In this document: positions 21,701-34,425 of the stretch, in pieces | Position numbering within the stretch: the first letter of the stretch is position 1 | Layout of the letters: every line of letters starts with the position of its first letter | DNA from: Zingiber officinale | Taxonomy: Eukaryota; Streptophyta; Magnoliopsida; Zingiberales; Zingiberaceae | Length of the DNA stretch: 64,000 nt | NCBI RefSeq assembly: GCF_018446385.1 | Contig: NC_055986.1 | Coordinates: 104,829,489-104,893,488 of the forward strand | Direction: 5' to 3' | Made by a program: the position numbers and the translations under genes | The notes under the pieces: model-generated | What the model was told of the DNA's origin: nothing | Seen by the model: only the letters and a program-made list of their open reading frames with translations | Database searches by the model: none

Positions 21701-23400
21701 ATATTGAAAGCCTTTCTAGGTCAAGCGATGAAGTTGTCAGACGCCGAGTTGGAAGCTCGTGGTACTAAAATTACTGACCCAATGAAGGAGGCAACAATCA
21801 ATAGGGAAGTTCTACCTAATCCAACGCTCATCTTGGTGGAAGCAACACCTCCATCATCAGCATGTGCAGAGCCCCCACTCTCGAGGGACTCTAGGTCCCT
21901 TTATAGATGACCCGGAAATGCGTTGATTGTTTGAGCACAACCCCTCTCCATCGTGGGCTTAGGGCTCGGCTTCCCCTTCCCACTCTTAAAATTCTCATGC
22001 AAGAATCTTGTCTCTCGGTGGTCCTTCACATTTGCTTGTTCATCTCCCAACTCCCCCTATAGAAATGCCTAGTGATCCAATGGATGCCAGTTCTCTGCAT
22101 CTGCTTGTTTCGACTCCTCTTGAGGCCACAACCTTAACTTCCCTCTTGCAAATAGACATAGGGGGCAACTCCTCATACCCCTCGTTGCAGCTTGATCTCC
22201 TGGCCCCTCAAGCCGGCGACTACCACTCCCCCCTCCCTAAGGACAACCAGCTCAAGGAGAATTCCAATTAGACCTCACTCTCTTTAGCCCGATGACGACA
22301 AGGTGGAAGGATGGTGAAGCGGGTGCAGAAGGTCTTTCTCTTATAGCTCTAGTAGAGGAGATGATGGGAACCGGGGTCAATCATATGCCAAAACTGATGG
22401 TCTTTAGTCAATGATTCCCAACAGTATGGTAGGGTCATCATGAAATGTGTGCACGTATAAACAAACTAGAGACCTAGTTGGTTTCTCTGAAACCAAAGTT
22501 ACCTTGGTGTAAGTAGAGCTGACTCGTCTGAAAAACCTAAGGAATGATCCAGTTATAGAGCAATCAGAAATTCTTCATTTAAGGAAGATTATATCTGAGG
22601 GGAAATCAGGCAGTCTCTAAGCGAAGTATGAGATTGATTGGCTAAAAAGGGAGATATATTCCCTGGAAGCTCAAAATAAGAAGCTGGAGTCGAGGAGGAA
22701 AAAGCAACAGAAGGAGATCAAGAAGCTAAAAACCACGGTGGAGGCACAAGAGGTGAAACTCGAGATAGCTAAAGCAAGGATAAATACAGCCAAAGGAGAG
22801 CTAGATGTCTGTTAAAAAAGGGCTTAATCATTTGAAGGTGGAGTTGGGAGCTACTCGGGAGGAGACTGAGTCTAGCAAAGCTTTGGTGGAGGATGGGCTT
22901 CGTGAGTTGGAGTTTTTTTGTGGCAAGGCGGAGGCCACTCTTGCAGGAGTTGAGAACGAGCTTTGGGTGGGCAACATTAGAGGTTGCGCACTAAGAATGG
23001 AATCTACGCAAGCATTACCTGAGGCCCAACTCCGTGAGCTTGAGACTACCCGTTCAATGGCTGAGATCATTCAAGATGAGGTTGAGGGACTAAAAGTCCC
23101 TAAGGTCGAATTGCAAACATCTCATGAAGCCTAAAGAGACAAGCTAGCAAGTACAATGATCGAGCTCTTGGGGTATCGCACTGGGGAACACTCTAAGAAA
23201 TTTTATGGCATAGTTGGTAGATGTTTTGTCCGAATGGTACGATATGGTGCGGATGGTACTTTGAAGCAGTTGCAAGAGTTCGGCCATGGGCCCGTCAACA
23301 AACCTCCTCAAGTCGTTAAATTTTTTAAAATTACAAACAGTATCCCCGAAGAGGATGTGGAGGATTTTACTTAATGCTTCTTCCCTTTTAGGGCCAAGTC
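21696..23400 (+). pseudogene. PF04195-like antisense ORF remnant, second part
   Basis: The plus strand resumes the remnant left at 7026. Readable blocks, in several frames with stops between them, are AFLGQAMKLSDAELEARG (about 21711), a long charged coiled coil (LKREIYSLEAQNKKLESRRK and KQQKEIKKLKTTVEAQE, 22640-22800), a further helical block in another frame (22805-23134), and FGHGPVNKPPQVVKFF (about 23280). The order of globular part and C-terminal coiled coil fits the extra ORF of Tat-type elements. At least four frame changes are needed, so it is non-functional. Confidence 0.55.
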
Positions 23401-25846
23401 TGCTGGTGCAGCAGGGCCGACAAAAGAGGGGTGAATTACTTATCAAATATAAAAAAAAATCTTTCCCGATCTCTCAACTAAGATTAGTAGAAGTCGCACA
23501 ATTATAACAGGTTAATTGAATAACTACAAAATAAAAAAGGCAGAATAATTTACTTGGTTACAACCTAGGTGGTTGTTAATCCAAGATAAATAAAAAAGTA
23601 CTAAAAATCTCCTTCGTTGAAGACGGAGAAGCCTCTTACACTTGTTGAATTCTTAGAAAAAACTAGGAAATGAATACTAGAGTTGTTGTCTATTTCCAAG
23701 GTCCATGAGTCTTTTTATAGCCCTTGGAAAACTCTATCGCAGCTTGAAGACGCCTCCAAGTTAGTCCAAGGCATCTTCCATTGGATAAGTTTTATTTGCA
23801 GTAGATAAAACTCTATCCGCGATAAATGGCTATTGGAAGGCGCCTTCAAAGGCTGGAAGGAGTCTTCGTACTGTTCATCGAAGGCGCCTTCCAACCATAG
23901 AAGACGTCTTCCACAGCGCAAGTGATAGAATGTATACTAAAAGCCTAGCTTTTGTATAAACATTTATTTTGAAATGAGAATTACATTGGTCAAATGTCTG
24001 CATTTAGTTAAATGCAGTTGTCCATTTAATTTATATTATAGACAACATGATGTGTGGTATTACACAGAAGATCATGTTATCAGTTTCTTATAAATTATAA
24101 ATAGTAGCTCACAACCAAGATGGATTGGGGCAAACTATTGGAATGGTTGTAGTGTAATTTGGTATTAGTTTATCTTGACTATAAAATTACACGAGTACAC
24201 TATGTGTGTATTGAGCAGGATCATTTGAGGTTGTTCCTTTTATACTTGCTGCATAAAAGAACAGAACCTCTGTTATTATGGATGTGCGTACTCTTAATCC
24301 CGATATAATAACAAGCACATGTACTTAGTATTTATTTCTTTAATTTATAAAAGGGTGAGATTTATTCGTTAAATCAATAGGTCCGATAAGTTGGGAAAAT
24401 AATATTATTTATATGGTGTGTTGTTGATTATAAAAGGAAACTGTGTCCTAGTTATCTAAGTTGATGATGTCCCCTTGAGAAGCTCATAAGGATTGTCATG
24501 TAAACCCTGCAGGTGAACTTAGTCCGACATGACAATGAAGCTGAGTGATACTACTATTGGAGTTAGATGTTAATTAAGTGAGTTGTCAGTAACTCATTTA
24601 ATTAATGGACATTCGATATCTTAAACACATGGAGATTAATACACTCATGATAAGAAGGAGCCCATAATGTAATATGGGATTGGTGCGGTAGTTCAATAAT
24701 AACTCTTTAGTGGTATGAGTTATTATTGATGAACTTGAGTTGGGTGTTCGGGTCGAACACAGGAAGCTCAAGCTCATCAGGAGGCCAAAACTAATTCCTC
24801 CTCTAGGTCTCTGTTGTAGCCTCTATAAAGCCTCGCACTCACCCATTTTGATTATCCTTCCTACTATGTGAAAATCGACAATAGACTTCGGATATTATCC
24901 GAAGTAATAGATAGTTAATTACCGAAGTAGACGCACGTGAAGTAAAAGGGTCAATTTTTTACTTCACCACATGTTTACCGAAGTCTATCATCGGTCTAAA
25001 ATCGGTTCAAAATCGGACCGTTTTCGAAGTAAAAAAACTCTATTACTTCATCGAGACCAGTAACAATACCGAAGTATTTGATGATATATTACTGCATAGG
25101 TTTCGTTGTTTGACGAAGTAAAATATGTATACAACTTCACATTTTTTGAATTTTGGTGTAGTAAATGTTTAATTTTACTTCTGCATAATTTGGCTTGGTC
25201 GAAGTATTTATTATTGTATTACTTCATCGTAGTATAGAAGTAATAGAGTATATTTACTACAACAAAAAATTTAATGTAGCGAAGTAATTTATACAAACCA
25301 CTTCATAAATTTGATCAGTAGTGAAGTAAATAGTTTCTTTAACTACACCACTATTTAAATTTAGCGAAGTCTTTTTTATTGTATTACTTCATCATATATT
25401 TATAGTGTCGAAGTAATTGATCATATTTTACTACAATACAATTTTAATTGATAAAAATTTATATTATAATATTTTACTACAACACAATTTTTTTTACCAC
25501 CAAAATTAAATAAATATATCACAAATATGTATCAAATATAATTCAAAACTGTATTCATAAAAGATATGTTTAACCATAACCCAAAAACTTTTGTATCCAT
25601 AAATATCTAAATACATGTTTAAAATTTATATCATAGCCTACACTTTGGCACCCACATAGAAGTAGACGAATTCGCTCCATTCACTTCTGACTTCATCATA
25701 CTAATATTGATTGTAATACTGTTTATTTTTTGATGCTGCAAACTGAAACATTAACAAAAGTTTGAGGATTAATCAATAAAAAATGACTCAATATTTTATA
25801 AAGAAAATATTAGATAAATAAGAAATTCACCTTCCTCTCCAATTGT

Positions 25847-25925
25847 GGATCTTCATCCAAGACTATCTATTTCATATACCGCATCACACAATATCCACAT
25901 TCAATACTCTCATTTTGTTTAAGAT
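25847..25925 (-). pseudogene. Ulp1-like C48 peptidase fragment
   Basis: On the minus strand the sequence reads SIECGYCVMRYMK followed by a stop, then VLDEDPQLERK. This is the block around the catalytic Cys of the Ulp1-like peptidases carried by many plant CACTA elements; the Gln-containing lead-in and the Cys (in ECGYC) are present. Only this one exon-like piece is recognisable, and it holds a stop. Confidence 0.6.
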
Positions 25926-26204
25926 TACCCTAATGAAATTAAAAATGTCATGCAAGAAGTCACAATCCAAATAATAAAAATTATTAATTGTTATCTAAAT
26001 ACATAGTCACAATACATACTGTCAATTGTTTAAAACCTAGTACTTTTGAAATACCCCTTGATGCATTGTATATCTTGACCCCACTACATTGACTTTCTTT
26101 TCCAACAAGTCATCCTACAATATGGAATGTAACAAATCAATCCAAGAATTCCAATATTATTTAGCAAGGCAATATGAAAATTAGATAAAAAAAAATATTT
26201 ACAA

Positions 26205-26480
26205 TTTTTTCAGCGACTTCTGCTATCTCCATATTTGTTATGTTGCCAGGTTTGTCCTCGCGGGTTTTACGCCAAAGTATCGATCTATCAACTTCCTTCC
26301 TCATTTTCAGCAATTAATTTTGTCTCTCTCTATAAATCCAAAAAAATGATTAGTTACATAATATTAAATACTTGTTTGAAAATGATAAACTTAATGCTCT
26401 GAAGCTTACCAATTCAGCCTCTAAGCCGATGTAACTCTTGCGAGACAATCTGTGATGATATTTATAATGCATCATTCGCT
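26205..26480 (-). pseudogene. Transposase_24-like (Ptta/En-Spm) remnant
   Basis: Minus-strand pieces read YHHRLSRKSYIGLEAELV (about 26400-26455) and, 60-100 bases further, RKEVDRSILWRKTREDK then GNITNMEIAEVAEKI (about 26210-26305). The pattern (HRL..KSYIGLE, then W.K.R.DK.G and EIAEVAEKI) matches the plant transposase family PF03004 that accompanies CACTA elements. A probable intron or deletion separates the pieces. Confidence 0.5.
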
Positions 26481-28104
26481 CTTTTTACTTTTTATGAATA
26501 ACCTACATAGAAGATATATTTATAAACACCTGTATACATATATATGCATTGGCTCTGTTGAATTAACACAACACTCATATTAAAACATAGCATATGCCGT
26601 TGAAAACAAACATTCAGGTGTAAGCATTATTACAACTAATTTAATTATTCAGGTGTAAGCAATTGCCGTTGAAAACAAACATTAATACAAACGTACATTA
26701 ATTTAATTATTCAGGTAAGCTAGCGATGGGAATAAGAAAGGCGTTTCACTGAGGAGAAATTATGCCCAGTGAAAAAGACGTGTCCAGTTAAATCAGAAGC
26801 AATAGCTACCTGAAGAAGAAGTTATAGCTTCTGCCCTCTAAAGAGGAATTTCAATTCAGTAATTTGGCTCAAATCACGTAATCTTGGAAATTCAAGCATC
26901 ATAAGTGTGTCCTGTATGGCTTAACACGAAATAAATACTTATAATGCAAATATAAGATTATAGCTTGGAGTTAAGAAGTGGGGAGTCCAGTGGGAGTTTG
27001 AAATTGAAATGCAACTCTTATTATATTAAATAGTTATTAAATTGAGTACTGCACCATTACGTGCTGCAATCCTATTTAAGCAAACAAACTTTAAATGTCC
27101 AAGCAAACAAACTTTAAAATGTTTAAGCAAACAAACTATAAAGACTTAACACCATTACGTGCTGCAATCCTTAACTATAAAGACTTATAATCAAACAAAC
27201 TATATTCCAAAGAATTACAAATGCAAAGAATTATTTAAATGTAAACAAATAACACCCTATAATTCTATTAGTTATACAACAAGTTATATAAGGAAGATTT
27301 TTCTATGAAATATTTTAAAGATTTCCAGCTAACACCATATGAATACGTACCTCCAATATAGATTTGTAAATATAATTTTAGCATAGCTTTTAGCACCAAT
27401 AATAATGATCGTGATGAGCAATTTCATGACACGTATAAAAAGATAAGGAATCTATGGTTTTGTGGTCTTAGGATCAAACACTTTATTGTAAATTCACTTT
27501 TATAAGACATTGGAAAATACAATCTTCCCCTCCCCTATTTTAAAGATCATATGTATGCAAACAAAGACGAATTGTAAAAGATGATAAAAATTGAAATAGA
27601 GATTTCTCCTTTGCAAATCATGGGACTTCAATTTGTAAAATCTAATTCCAAAAGCATTGGACAAGCCATCAAAAGAACGGTCAAAAGAATAAATTTATTA
27701 GTGTTAATGAAAAAGAAAAAGAATATGAGATGCAATAATCTTGGGATCATAGGATTTAACCATCAAGATAATTAAGACTATCTTTTAACTCCTTCCACTT
27801 CCGGAGAAATACATCACAATAGAATAACAAGTTTTCAATTTTTTTTTTTTGCACGAATACAGGGAAAAGTACAAGATCAGGAAGATTAACAAGAGGATCT
27901 CACCAACAAATTGCTAAGATCTTGAAGATTAACAAAAGAAGAGATTCAATCTAGAAGAAGAAAATAAATACAACATTAGTAAGAAGGAGGATCTTACAGT
28001 GGAATCGAGCGGCGAACACAACCCTAGCACTGTCGCGAACCCTAGCACTATCGTGTCGCTGAAGAACACAACCCTAGCCTATCGGGTTGATGAAGAAGAA
28101 GGAA

Positions 28105-28200
28105 ACCTAGCAGGTCATGTTGATGAAGAAGGAAATCGTCGAACCTTGATGAAGAAGAGGAAATCGTCGAACCTTGATGAAGAAGAGGAAATCGCCGCTT
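28105..28200. repeat. Short GAAGAAG tandem repeats
   Basis: Three units of about 27 bases built on GGAAATCGTCGAACCTTGAT lie near the right end of the CACTA-like element, in a purine-rich stretch that may be the 5' UTR or first exon of its minus-strand gene. Confidence 0.5.
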
Positions 28201-29090
28201 GAACATGTTTGTCGCATCGTCGCGAAGAAATAAGTCGCGAGAAAATTAAAGAGGGTGAATTGTGCAGAGAAAAATAAAGGGTTTAGTAACGTGGAGATTA
28301 GTTGGATTGAAAAAATTAACCGGTTTAACTCATGTTTCAATTGGTTCAAACTTACTACTTCATCACTTAAAATTATAAATTTTATTTTGACACTTATTAC
28401 TTCATAGAATTACATATTATGAAGTAAATCCTCACTTAAAATTATAAGTGAAACATATTTTTTTTTAATTTATGAAGTCTAAAATAGTTTTTACTATGCC
28501 AATTTTATTACCGAATTGTATTAGCATATATTACTTCGTAATCAACAATCGCCGAAGTAACTAGTGGCGAAGTCTATCATCAAAATTCACATAGACCCAA
28601 GAAAGGGGTCGGCCACATCCTTGCTTGGTGCCCAAGCAAGGGGTCGGCCATAACTTAATAGAAAAGGAAGTTTTTTTTTAAAATAAAATTTTGTTAAAAT
28701 CTTTCCTTTTATGGTTATCTACAATGGTTAAAAAGAGAGATTTTAATTTTGTTAAAATCTTTTCTTTTTTGTAACCAACCATAATAGGAATAAAAGAAAG
28801 ATTTTATTTAAAATAAAATTTTGTTATAATCTTTTCTTTTATAGCTATTTACAATGGTTTAAAAAGAGAGTTTTTATTTTTGTTAAAATCTTTCCTTTTA
28901 TATAAACCATCCACAATAGAAATAAAAAGAAAATTTTATTAAAAACTTTCCTTTTTAGCCACTAGCAAAGAATATAAAAAAGGAGGAGGGTGGTGCCCAA
29001 AGAGAACCGAAGTTATCTATTCTCTTCTTGTGTGGTCGGCCCCCTTCTTCTCCTGTTTTCTATCCTTAAGGTTGGCGGCACCTATTGTTA

Positions 29091-30159
29091 GGGATCGGTG
29101 GCCGGCTAGAAAGGGGGTTGGATAGCGTCTCACCCAAATCGTCGCTTCCTACAATGGTTAGTGTGCACAGCGGAAATACAAGATAAACACTAACAATAGA
29201 AAGCAAACATAGCACGTTGATTTAACGTGGTTCGGAGATAAAGCTCCTACTCCACGGCTGTCTGTAAGGTGGATGATCCCTATCCGTCGGTGGATGATTC
29301 TCCGGAGAACTTCCGGCTAGCTCGCGTAGCTCCTTGTGGGTGGAGAAACCTCGCCACAACCTCGTACAAGCACGCTAGATCACTTGGGCACTTGGAGACT
29401 CTAATTAGGGTTAACCACCACTAATTTCGTCAACTTCAACCAAGCTTCCAATGCTTGGTTATATAGGCCATGGGTTAGAAAACCACGCCTACCAGTCGAC
29501 TGCCAAAACATGCAGTCGACTGCCCTTCGTGGAAATTCGACCGTTGCAGCCCAACGGCTCGATACCAACCCTCTGTTCACTACCAGTCGACTGATGAAAC
29601 CACCAGTCGACTGCTATAGTAACGCTACAGTACTGTTACAGTAACACTACATTGTTGCTACAGTAACCCCTAATTTTGGGATTTTACCCCGAGTACATTC
29701 ACTCAGCACTCGTTCTCGCCCGACCAACCTAGACCTAGCCTTCTAGCCTCCTCCATCAGCCTTGCGTCCATCGGATGCCTCCCCATCCTTCACGTCTTAC
29801 CTTCTGGAGCTTCCATCGGCCTTGTCATTGTTGTCGGGTCTTCTTTTGCCAAGAGGTCGCGCCTCCGGGACTTTATCCATTGCCAAGTCACACTTGGACT
29901 TACGTTGCCAAGACTACATGCTTGGACTTACACCGCCAAGACTCATCCTTGGACTTTCCTCCTTTGCCAAGATCACACTTGGACTTACGTTGCCAAGACT
30001 ACATGTTTGGACTTACACCGCCAAGACTCACCCTTGGACTTTCCTTGTTGTACCTGTATCCTGCACACTCACAATGCATATCAAATACAACAATAAACCT
30101 AACTTAAACCTTTGCCCAAACATCAAAACATAGGGTACCCAGATTGCTCCAACACCTAT
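29091..30159 (-). mobile_element. Solo LTR with perfect target-site duplication
   Basis: The LTR at 29096-30154 (1059 bases) begins TGTTAG and ends CCAACA, with CCTAT on each side (29091-29095, 30155-30159). A minus-strand TATA (CTATATAACC) lies near 29459. It resembles SIRE-type copia LTRs at its ends. It contains four CAGTCGACTG palindromes (29491-29615) and an 85-bp tandem duplication (29901 and 29986). No internal domain is present, so it formed by recombination between two LTRs. Confidence 0.92.
29895..30050. repeat. 85-bp two-copy tandem repeat in the solo LTR
   Basis: TACGTTGCCAAGACTACATG occurs at 29901 and 29986; the two units agree apart from a few bases. Each contains two alternating half-units based on GCCAAGACT and CTTGGACTT, which are nearly self-complementary. 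Confidence 0.85.
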
Positions 30160-31235
30160 TTTCTCCTTCCTCCCTTTCTTCCCTCTAGGGCCAGTGCTCA
30201 TCTCACGTTGGTGGTCACGGCTTGAAGGAGAAGAAGAGAAGAAGCACTTGGTGGTCGGTTGCTTAGAGGAGAAGAAGGAGGAGGAGGCGCCTCTTCACTT
30301 CGCATTCTTTGTGGCCGGGAGTTTGGAAAGGAAGGAGAAGGCTGGGTGTCTTTGTTTTAGTAGATCGTCGCTCACACGACGTCCAAGAGGAGAAGAGGAA
30401 TACAACAGAAGATCAAGAGGTCTTTAAGATACAAAGAAAGGTATAATTAGTTAATTATTTTCGCTGTGTACTAGTTTAGTTTTCCTTTGTATGGATCCTG
30501 AAATACCAACACAAGAGGCTAGCTATCTTGTACTTCGATTGAGGTCTCTATAGTTAAACCTAGAGTTTACTGTAAGGAGTTTAAATATTCAATTTCTTTG
30601 AAAGGCTTTGTCTAGGAAGTGGTTGATGATCTCATACCCAAAAAGGTCGAGTGCCTCGCCAACGACCTAGAAACCAATCCTTGAAATAGATATTTAATCA
30701 ACTTCTGTAATATGGTTTAACTTCTGATGAACACATGGGTTGAACTTGGATTAATAATGTTAAGTTTCGTTTGCAATCCAAGTTTATCTTCTGAAAAACA
30801 CATGGATTGCTAAGAAAAGTTCTGTGATTGTACAAATTTTTGTACAGGGGAAACAGAACGGAATTCCGAGTAGCGCCAACAACAAGTTAGCTAAATACTG
30901 ATGTCTTCGCATAGGTAATTCTCTGGCTAACCAGAGTTGACCCCACCCGAACCCAACTCCGACTTTCTCCTCGAGCAGCCTTCCTCCCCGGCTTCTAGTC
31001 CCTTGGACCACCGCGCGCATCCTTCTCATTCACCGGTGTACTCTTTCGCAGCATCTTGTCATTCGAATGCACCAAGCCCGTCGACTCCATTCCCGTGTCA
31101 TCCTTCTCGCTAGCTGCGTCTTCCGCTCGACTTCTTGCATTTCTGAGCTCTCGCACACTTAGACACAAGGATCAAACACAATAAGACCTAACTTAACTTG
31201 GTTGACCACATCAAAACCACCACGGGGTACTTACA

Positions 31236-31844
31236 ATCTTTCACTTTTTGATGTGCAACAATCCAAGTTAAATTTAGAGTTAAACAGTAAGCAATAACAT
31301 AATAAATGAAGTTAAACATGATAAATCAATACAATAAAATAAGTACAAGGATAATTAAAAAATTATCCTAAGTCAACCTTAATCTCTTCTAACTTTTACA
31401 TATTCCTCCTCATTTGATCATATTAAAAAAATTTGGAAAAAAATAAAGTAACCTTTTAGAAAAATTTTCACAAAGAAATACTTTGTTTTTGAAAAGAAAT
31501 AAATTATTTTGGTACAACAAGTAATTTTTTTAAATAAATCTTTTAAAAATATTTTTTCAACTCTAAAAATTATATTATTTTTCCTGGATGTATGAGACAC
31601 ATTGTTGAACAGTAAAAAAAATAAAATTTCCAAAAATTTCTATTTTCTTGTATTTTTAATATTAATAATTATTTTTTCAGAAAGTAATTTGTAATAAATC
31701 AAGCATTATTCCAAAAATTTTGAAAATATTTGTAAGGATAGAGAATATTATATTTTATCACAAAAAAAAAATCAAAATTTAAGTCTTGTGAGATAAATTT
31801 AAATTTCAAAGTATGATTTTTATGATGTGAGGTAGTAACATATT
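31236..31844. other. Internal stub of copia copy 1
   Basis: Directly follows the right end of LTR A. Its first 150 bases align with 33362-33540, the region inside LTR C (shared tttttgatgtgca and ctcctcatttgatca/ctcccctttgatcac). It is the 3' untranslated region of the same copia family; the rest is AT-rich with no coding frame. Confidence 0.55.
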
Positions 31845-33079
31845 TTGGAGAGCCTGAACTTTCTCAGAATTGACTTCAATTCCTCATTCAATAATGATAT
31901 ATCCAAGAAATTTCCTATTTTAAACCCCGAAGAGACATTTGTGGGGGTTTAGCTTGAGCCCACATTGTCTTAGAGTACAGTAGATTTACTCAATGTCCAA
32001 GATAAGGGGTTTCGGCTCGTACAGAATTGATTAAGATATCATCCACATATACCCCCCACATTCTTTTCTACCTAGTGCTTAAAAACCTGATCCATAAGTC
32101 GTTGGTAAGTCGCCCTTGTATTTTTTTTTTTTTAAATCGAAAGGCATATCAATGTAGAAAAAGATTTCGTTGGGGTGATGAAACTAACTTTTTCTTGATC
32201 CTCAAGATTTAAGGGAATTTGATGGTAGCCTCGATAAGTGTCCAACATGCATATGAGCTTACAATCAGAAGTCGAGTCTACAATTGGTCGATACAAGGAA
32301 GTGAATAGTAATCCTTTGGGCAATTTTGTTGAAGTATTGGAAGTCGATACAAACCCGCAACTTGCCTCTGTGTTTAGATACTAATACCACATTAGATAAT
32401 CAAGTCAGAAACTTGACTTCCCATATGTACTCGTCTTCTAACATCTTATCTATTTCTATCTAAATTACTTGATTTTGCTTGGGTGAGAATTTCTACTTCC
32501 TCTTCCAAATAGGTCGAGCCTCAAGAAGCATATTCAGCAGATGAACCATCACCGAGGGAGAGACACTTGTAACTTCTTTAGTCGACCAGACGAAGACATT
32601 GTGGTTACACAAGAGACAAGTAATCAATGCTTCCTTGAGTTCTGAGTCAATATCTATGGCGACTTAGGTGACCTCTCTTGGTTGGTTAGGATAATTTGCA
32701 CCCCTCGGTGGCCATCCTTGGGCTGGATTATTAGTGTCTCCTTGGTAACCTGAAAGAAAGTGTTGTGGGCTTGGTGAGCATTTCGGGAATCAACCCGAAT
32801 TATATCAACATAATATTTCCTAACTACCAATTGATTTCCCTTCACGTCCATGATTTGGTTATCCACCGAAAATTTGATCTTTTGGTGGAAAGTAGAAACT
32901 GCCTCCCGGAAGGTGCTCAATGTTGGTCTCCCTATATAACTTTGTAAACGGGCTCCGTATTTACAACGAGGAAATGTGTGTGTCTTGTCCTTCTCACTAG
33001 TTCCTCTCCTAGGCAGAGGGAGAGGTGAATTTAACCCATTAGTTGTACATGATGTCTTGTGAATCCTCGGATGCACCAT
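31845..33079 (-). pseudogene. Tat-type gypsy pol remnant
   Basis: On the minus strand, in order: protease end (SYIGRPTLSTFREAVSTF, about 32900), VFVWSTKEVTSVSPS (about 32590), reverse transcriptase (LSNVVLVSKHRGKLRVCIDF, then MLDTYRGYHQIPLNLEDQEK at 32170-32250), the active site YVDDILINS (about 32040) and LRQCGLKLNPHKCLFGV (about 31930). Many stops and at least three frame changes separate the blocks. The wording of these motifs is that of the Tat/Athila side of Ty3/gypsy. It probably belongs to the outer host element, being on the strand predicted for it. Confidence 0.85.
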
Positions 33080-33361
33080 AACTCTAACATTCTCCTCGAG
33101 CAGATTTCCTTCCTAGTTTCTCGTCCCTCGGACTGTCACACGCATCCTTTTCACTCCACCAATGTACTCTTCCGCAGCTTCTAATTCCTCGGATGCACTG
33201 AGCCATCAACTCGCTTCCCGTGTTATCCTTATCATCCGCTACATCTTCTGCTCGACTTTTTGTATTCCTAAGCATTTGCACACTTAGACACAAGATATCA
33301 AATACAACATGACCTAACTTGACCTGATTGACCACATCAAAACCAACTTGGAGTACTTATA

Positions 33362-34425
33362 ATCTTTCTTTTTTTGATGTGCATCAACCTAAGTTAAGTT
33401 AGGATACCAAAATAACATATGAAATAATAAATACAAAAATTTGTAATTATTAACTATAGAAAAATATTGCAAATATGTAGAATATATCTCCCCCTTAATT
33501 TAAGCTCTACATTTCTCTCCCCTTTGATCACATAAAAAAAAAGGTAAATAAAGACAAATCTGATAATTTTCCTAAGTGCTATTGAGCTAGTGATCAAGGT
33601 AAAAAAAAATTACAAGAATTATTTTTCAAATATCTGAATTTTTAAAAATTAAAAACTAGATTTGTCACAAAATAATTTAAAAATTATTTTAAAGTGTAAA
33701 AAAATCTTGAAAATTTTTGTAAAATATAAGCATAATACAGAACATGATAAAAATTTCAAGTATAGAACATTTTGTATTTTAATGTTAAAAAAATATTTTA
33801 AATAGATAAGGTTATTCTCGAATCTAAAAATTTAAAAATAATTTTTGAATCCTAAAAATTTGACTAATTTTTCAAGATATTCAAAATACAACGATAATTA
33901 TCTAAAATATTAGATTTTTCAAAAATCCTTCTCAAAAAATAACTTGATTAGTAAAAAATATGTATTTTTAGAAAATATATATTAAAAAAATCAACTTTGA
34001 CCTCTAAAAATTTTCTTAATTTTTTCGAGTGTATAAAATAAAATATTTATCTGTAGAAAAATTAATTTTTAAAATTCAACTTTTGAGAATTTTTAATTAA
34101 AATTAATTTTTCGGTAATTAATTTATGAAAATTTATCTATCTATTAGACAATTCCAAAAGTCTTTCTACTAACATAAACCCTATAGTTACATTGTAGTAA
34201 TAATTTTGAGAATAAAATTCAAACAGTAAATTTATACAAAAAATAGCATAGCAATTAAGTAAAAAAATTTCTAATCTAGTAAATTTATGATTAATTTGAA
34301 GGAGATCTAGATTAGCTGATTAGGTATGTTTTTGGAACCCAATATAGATTCTTACTTACTGGATTAATTATGAATTTTCTTGGAATTATATTTCTTGATA
34401 CTTTTATGATTTGACCCCTATGATT
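33362..34425. other. AT-rich interior of copia copy 2
   Basis: Begins with a polypurine-like tract (minus strand) beside LTR C, then about 1 kb of AT-rich sequence without coding frames, corresponding to the 3' untranslated region of this family with pol deleted. Confidence 0.5.

Larger units (their letters stand above)
24864..28594 (-). mobile_element. CACTA-like DNA transposon, deleted
   Basis: A 3.73 kb insertion with imperfect terminal inverted repeats: CTATGTGAA at both ends, then an ATAGACTTCG block at matching depth. Both subterminal regions are packed with GAAGTAA or TTACTTC in either orientation, about 20 on the left (24890-25430) and about 7 on the right (28350-28580), the arrangement bound by transposase in CACTA elements. 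The interior has minus-strand remnants of two genes common in plant CACTA elements. No main transposase (TNP2-like) is seen. The terminal bases are not canonical CACTA, and the duplication is unclear (TA at most), so the superfamily call rests on the gene remnants and subterminal repeats. Confidence 0.65.
23928..30886 (-). mobile_element. Second copia LTR (B), probably solo
   Basis: It begins TGATAGAATGTATAC at 23933 and ends CGCCAACA at 30881. The flanks gcaag and acaag are a probable target-site duplication with one mismatch. After removing the CACTA-like element (24864-28594) and the solo LTR with its duplication (29091-30154), about 2.15 kb of LTR remains. The left part (23933-24863) and the resumed part (28595-29090, 30155-30881) read on naturally. 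No internal domain of a retrotransposon follows on either side, so it is probably a solo LTR. Strand is uncertain. Confidence 0.6.
23401..31235 (-). mobile_element. Copia LTR (A), split by another LTR
   Basis: The outer parts 23401-23932 and 30887-31235 align with the left and right parts of the LTR at 35829-36727, so together they form one LTR of that family, interrupted by 23933-30881. Its right end TACTTACA is followed by a polypurine-like tract (minus strand). Its left end is uncertain: TGCTGG at 23401 lines up with TGTAGA of the other LTR, but no target duplication is visible. Confidence 0.65.
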
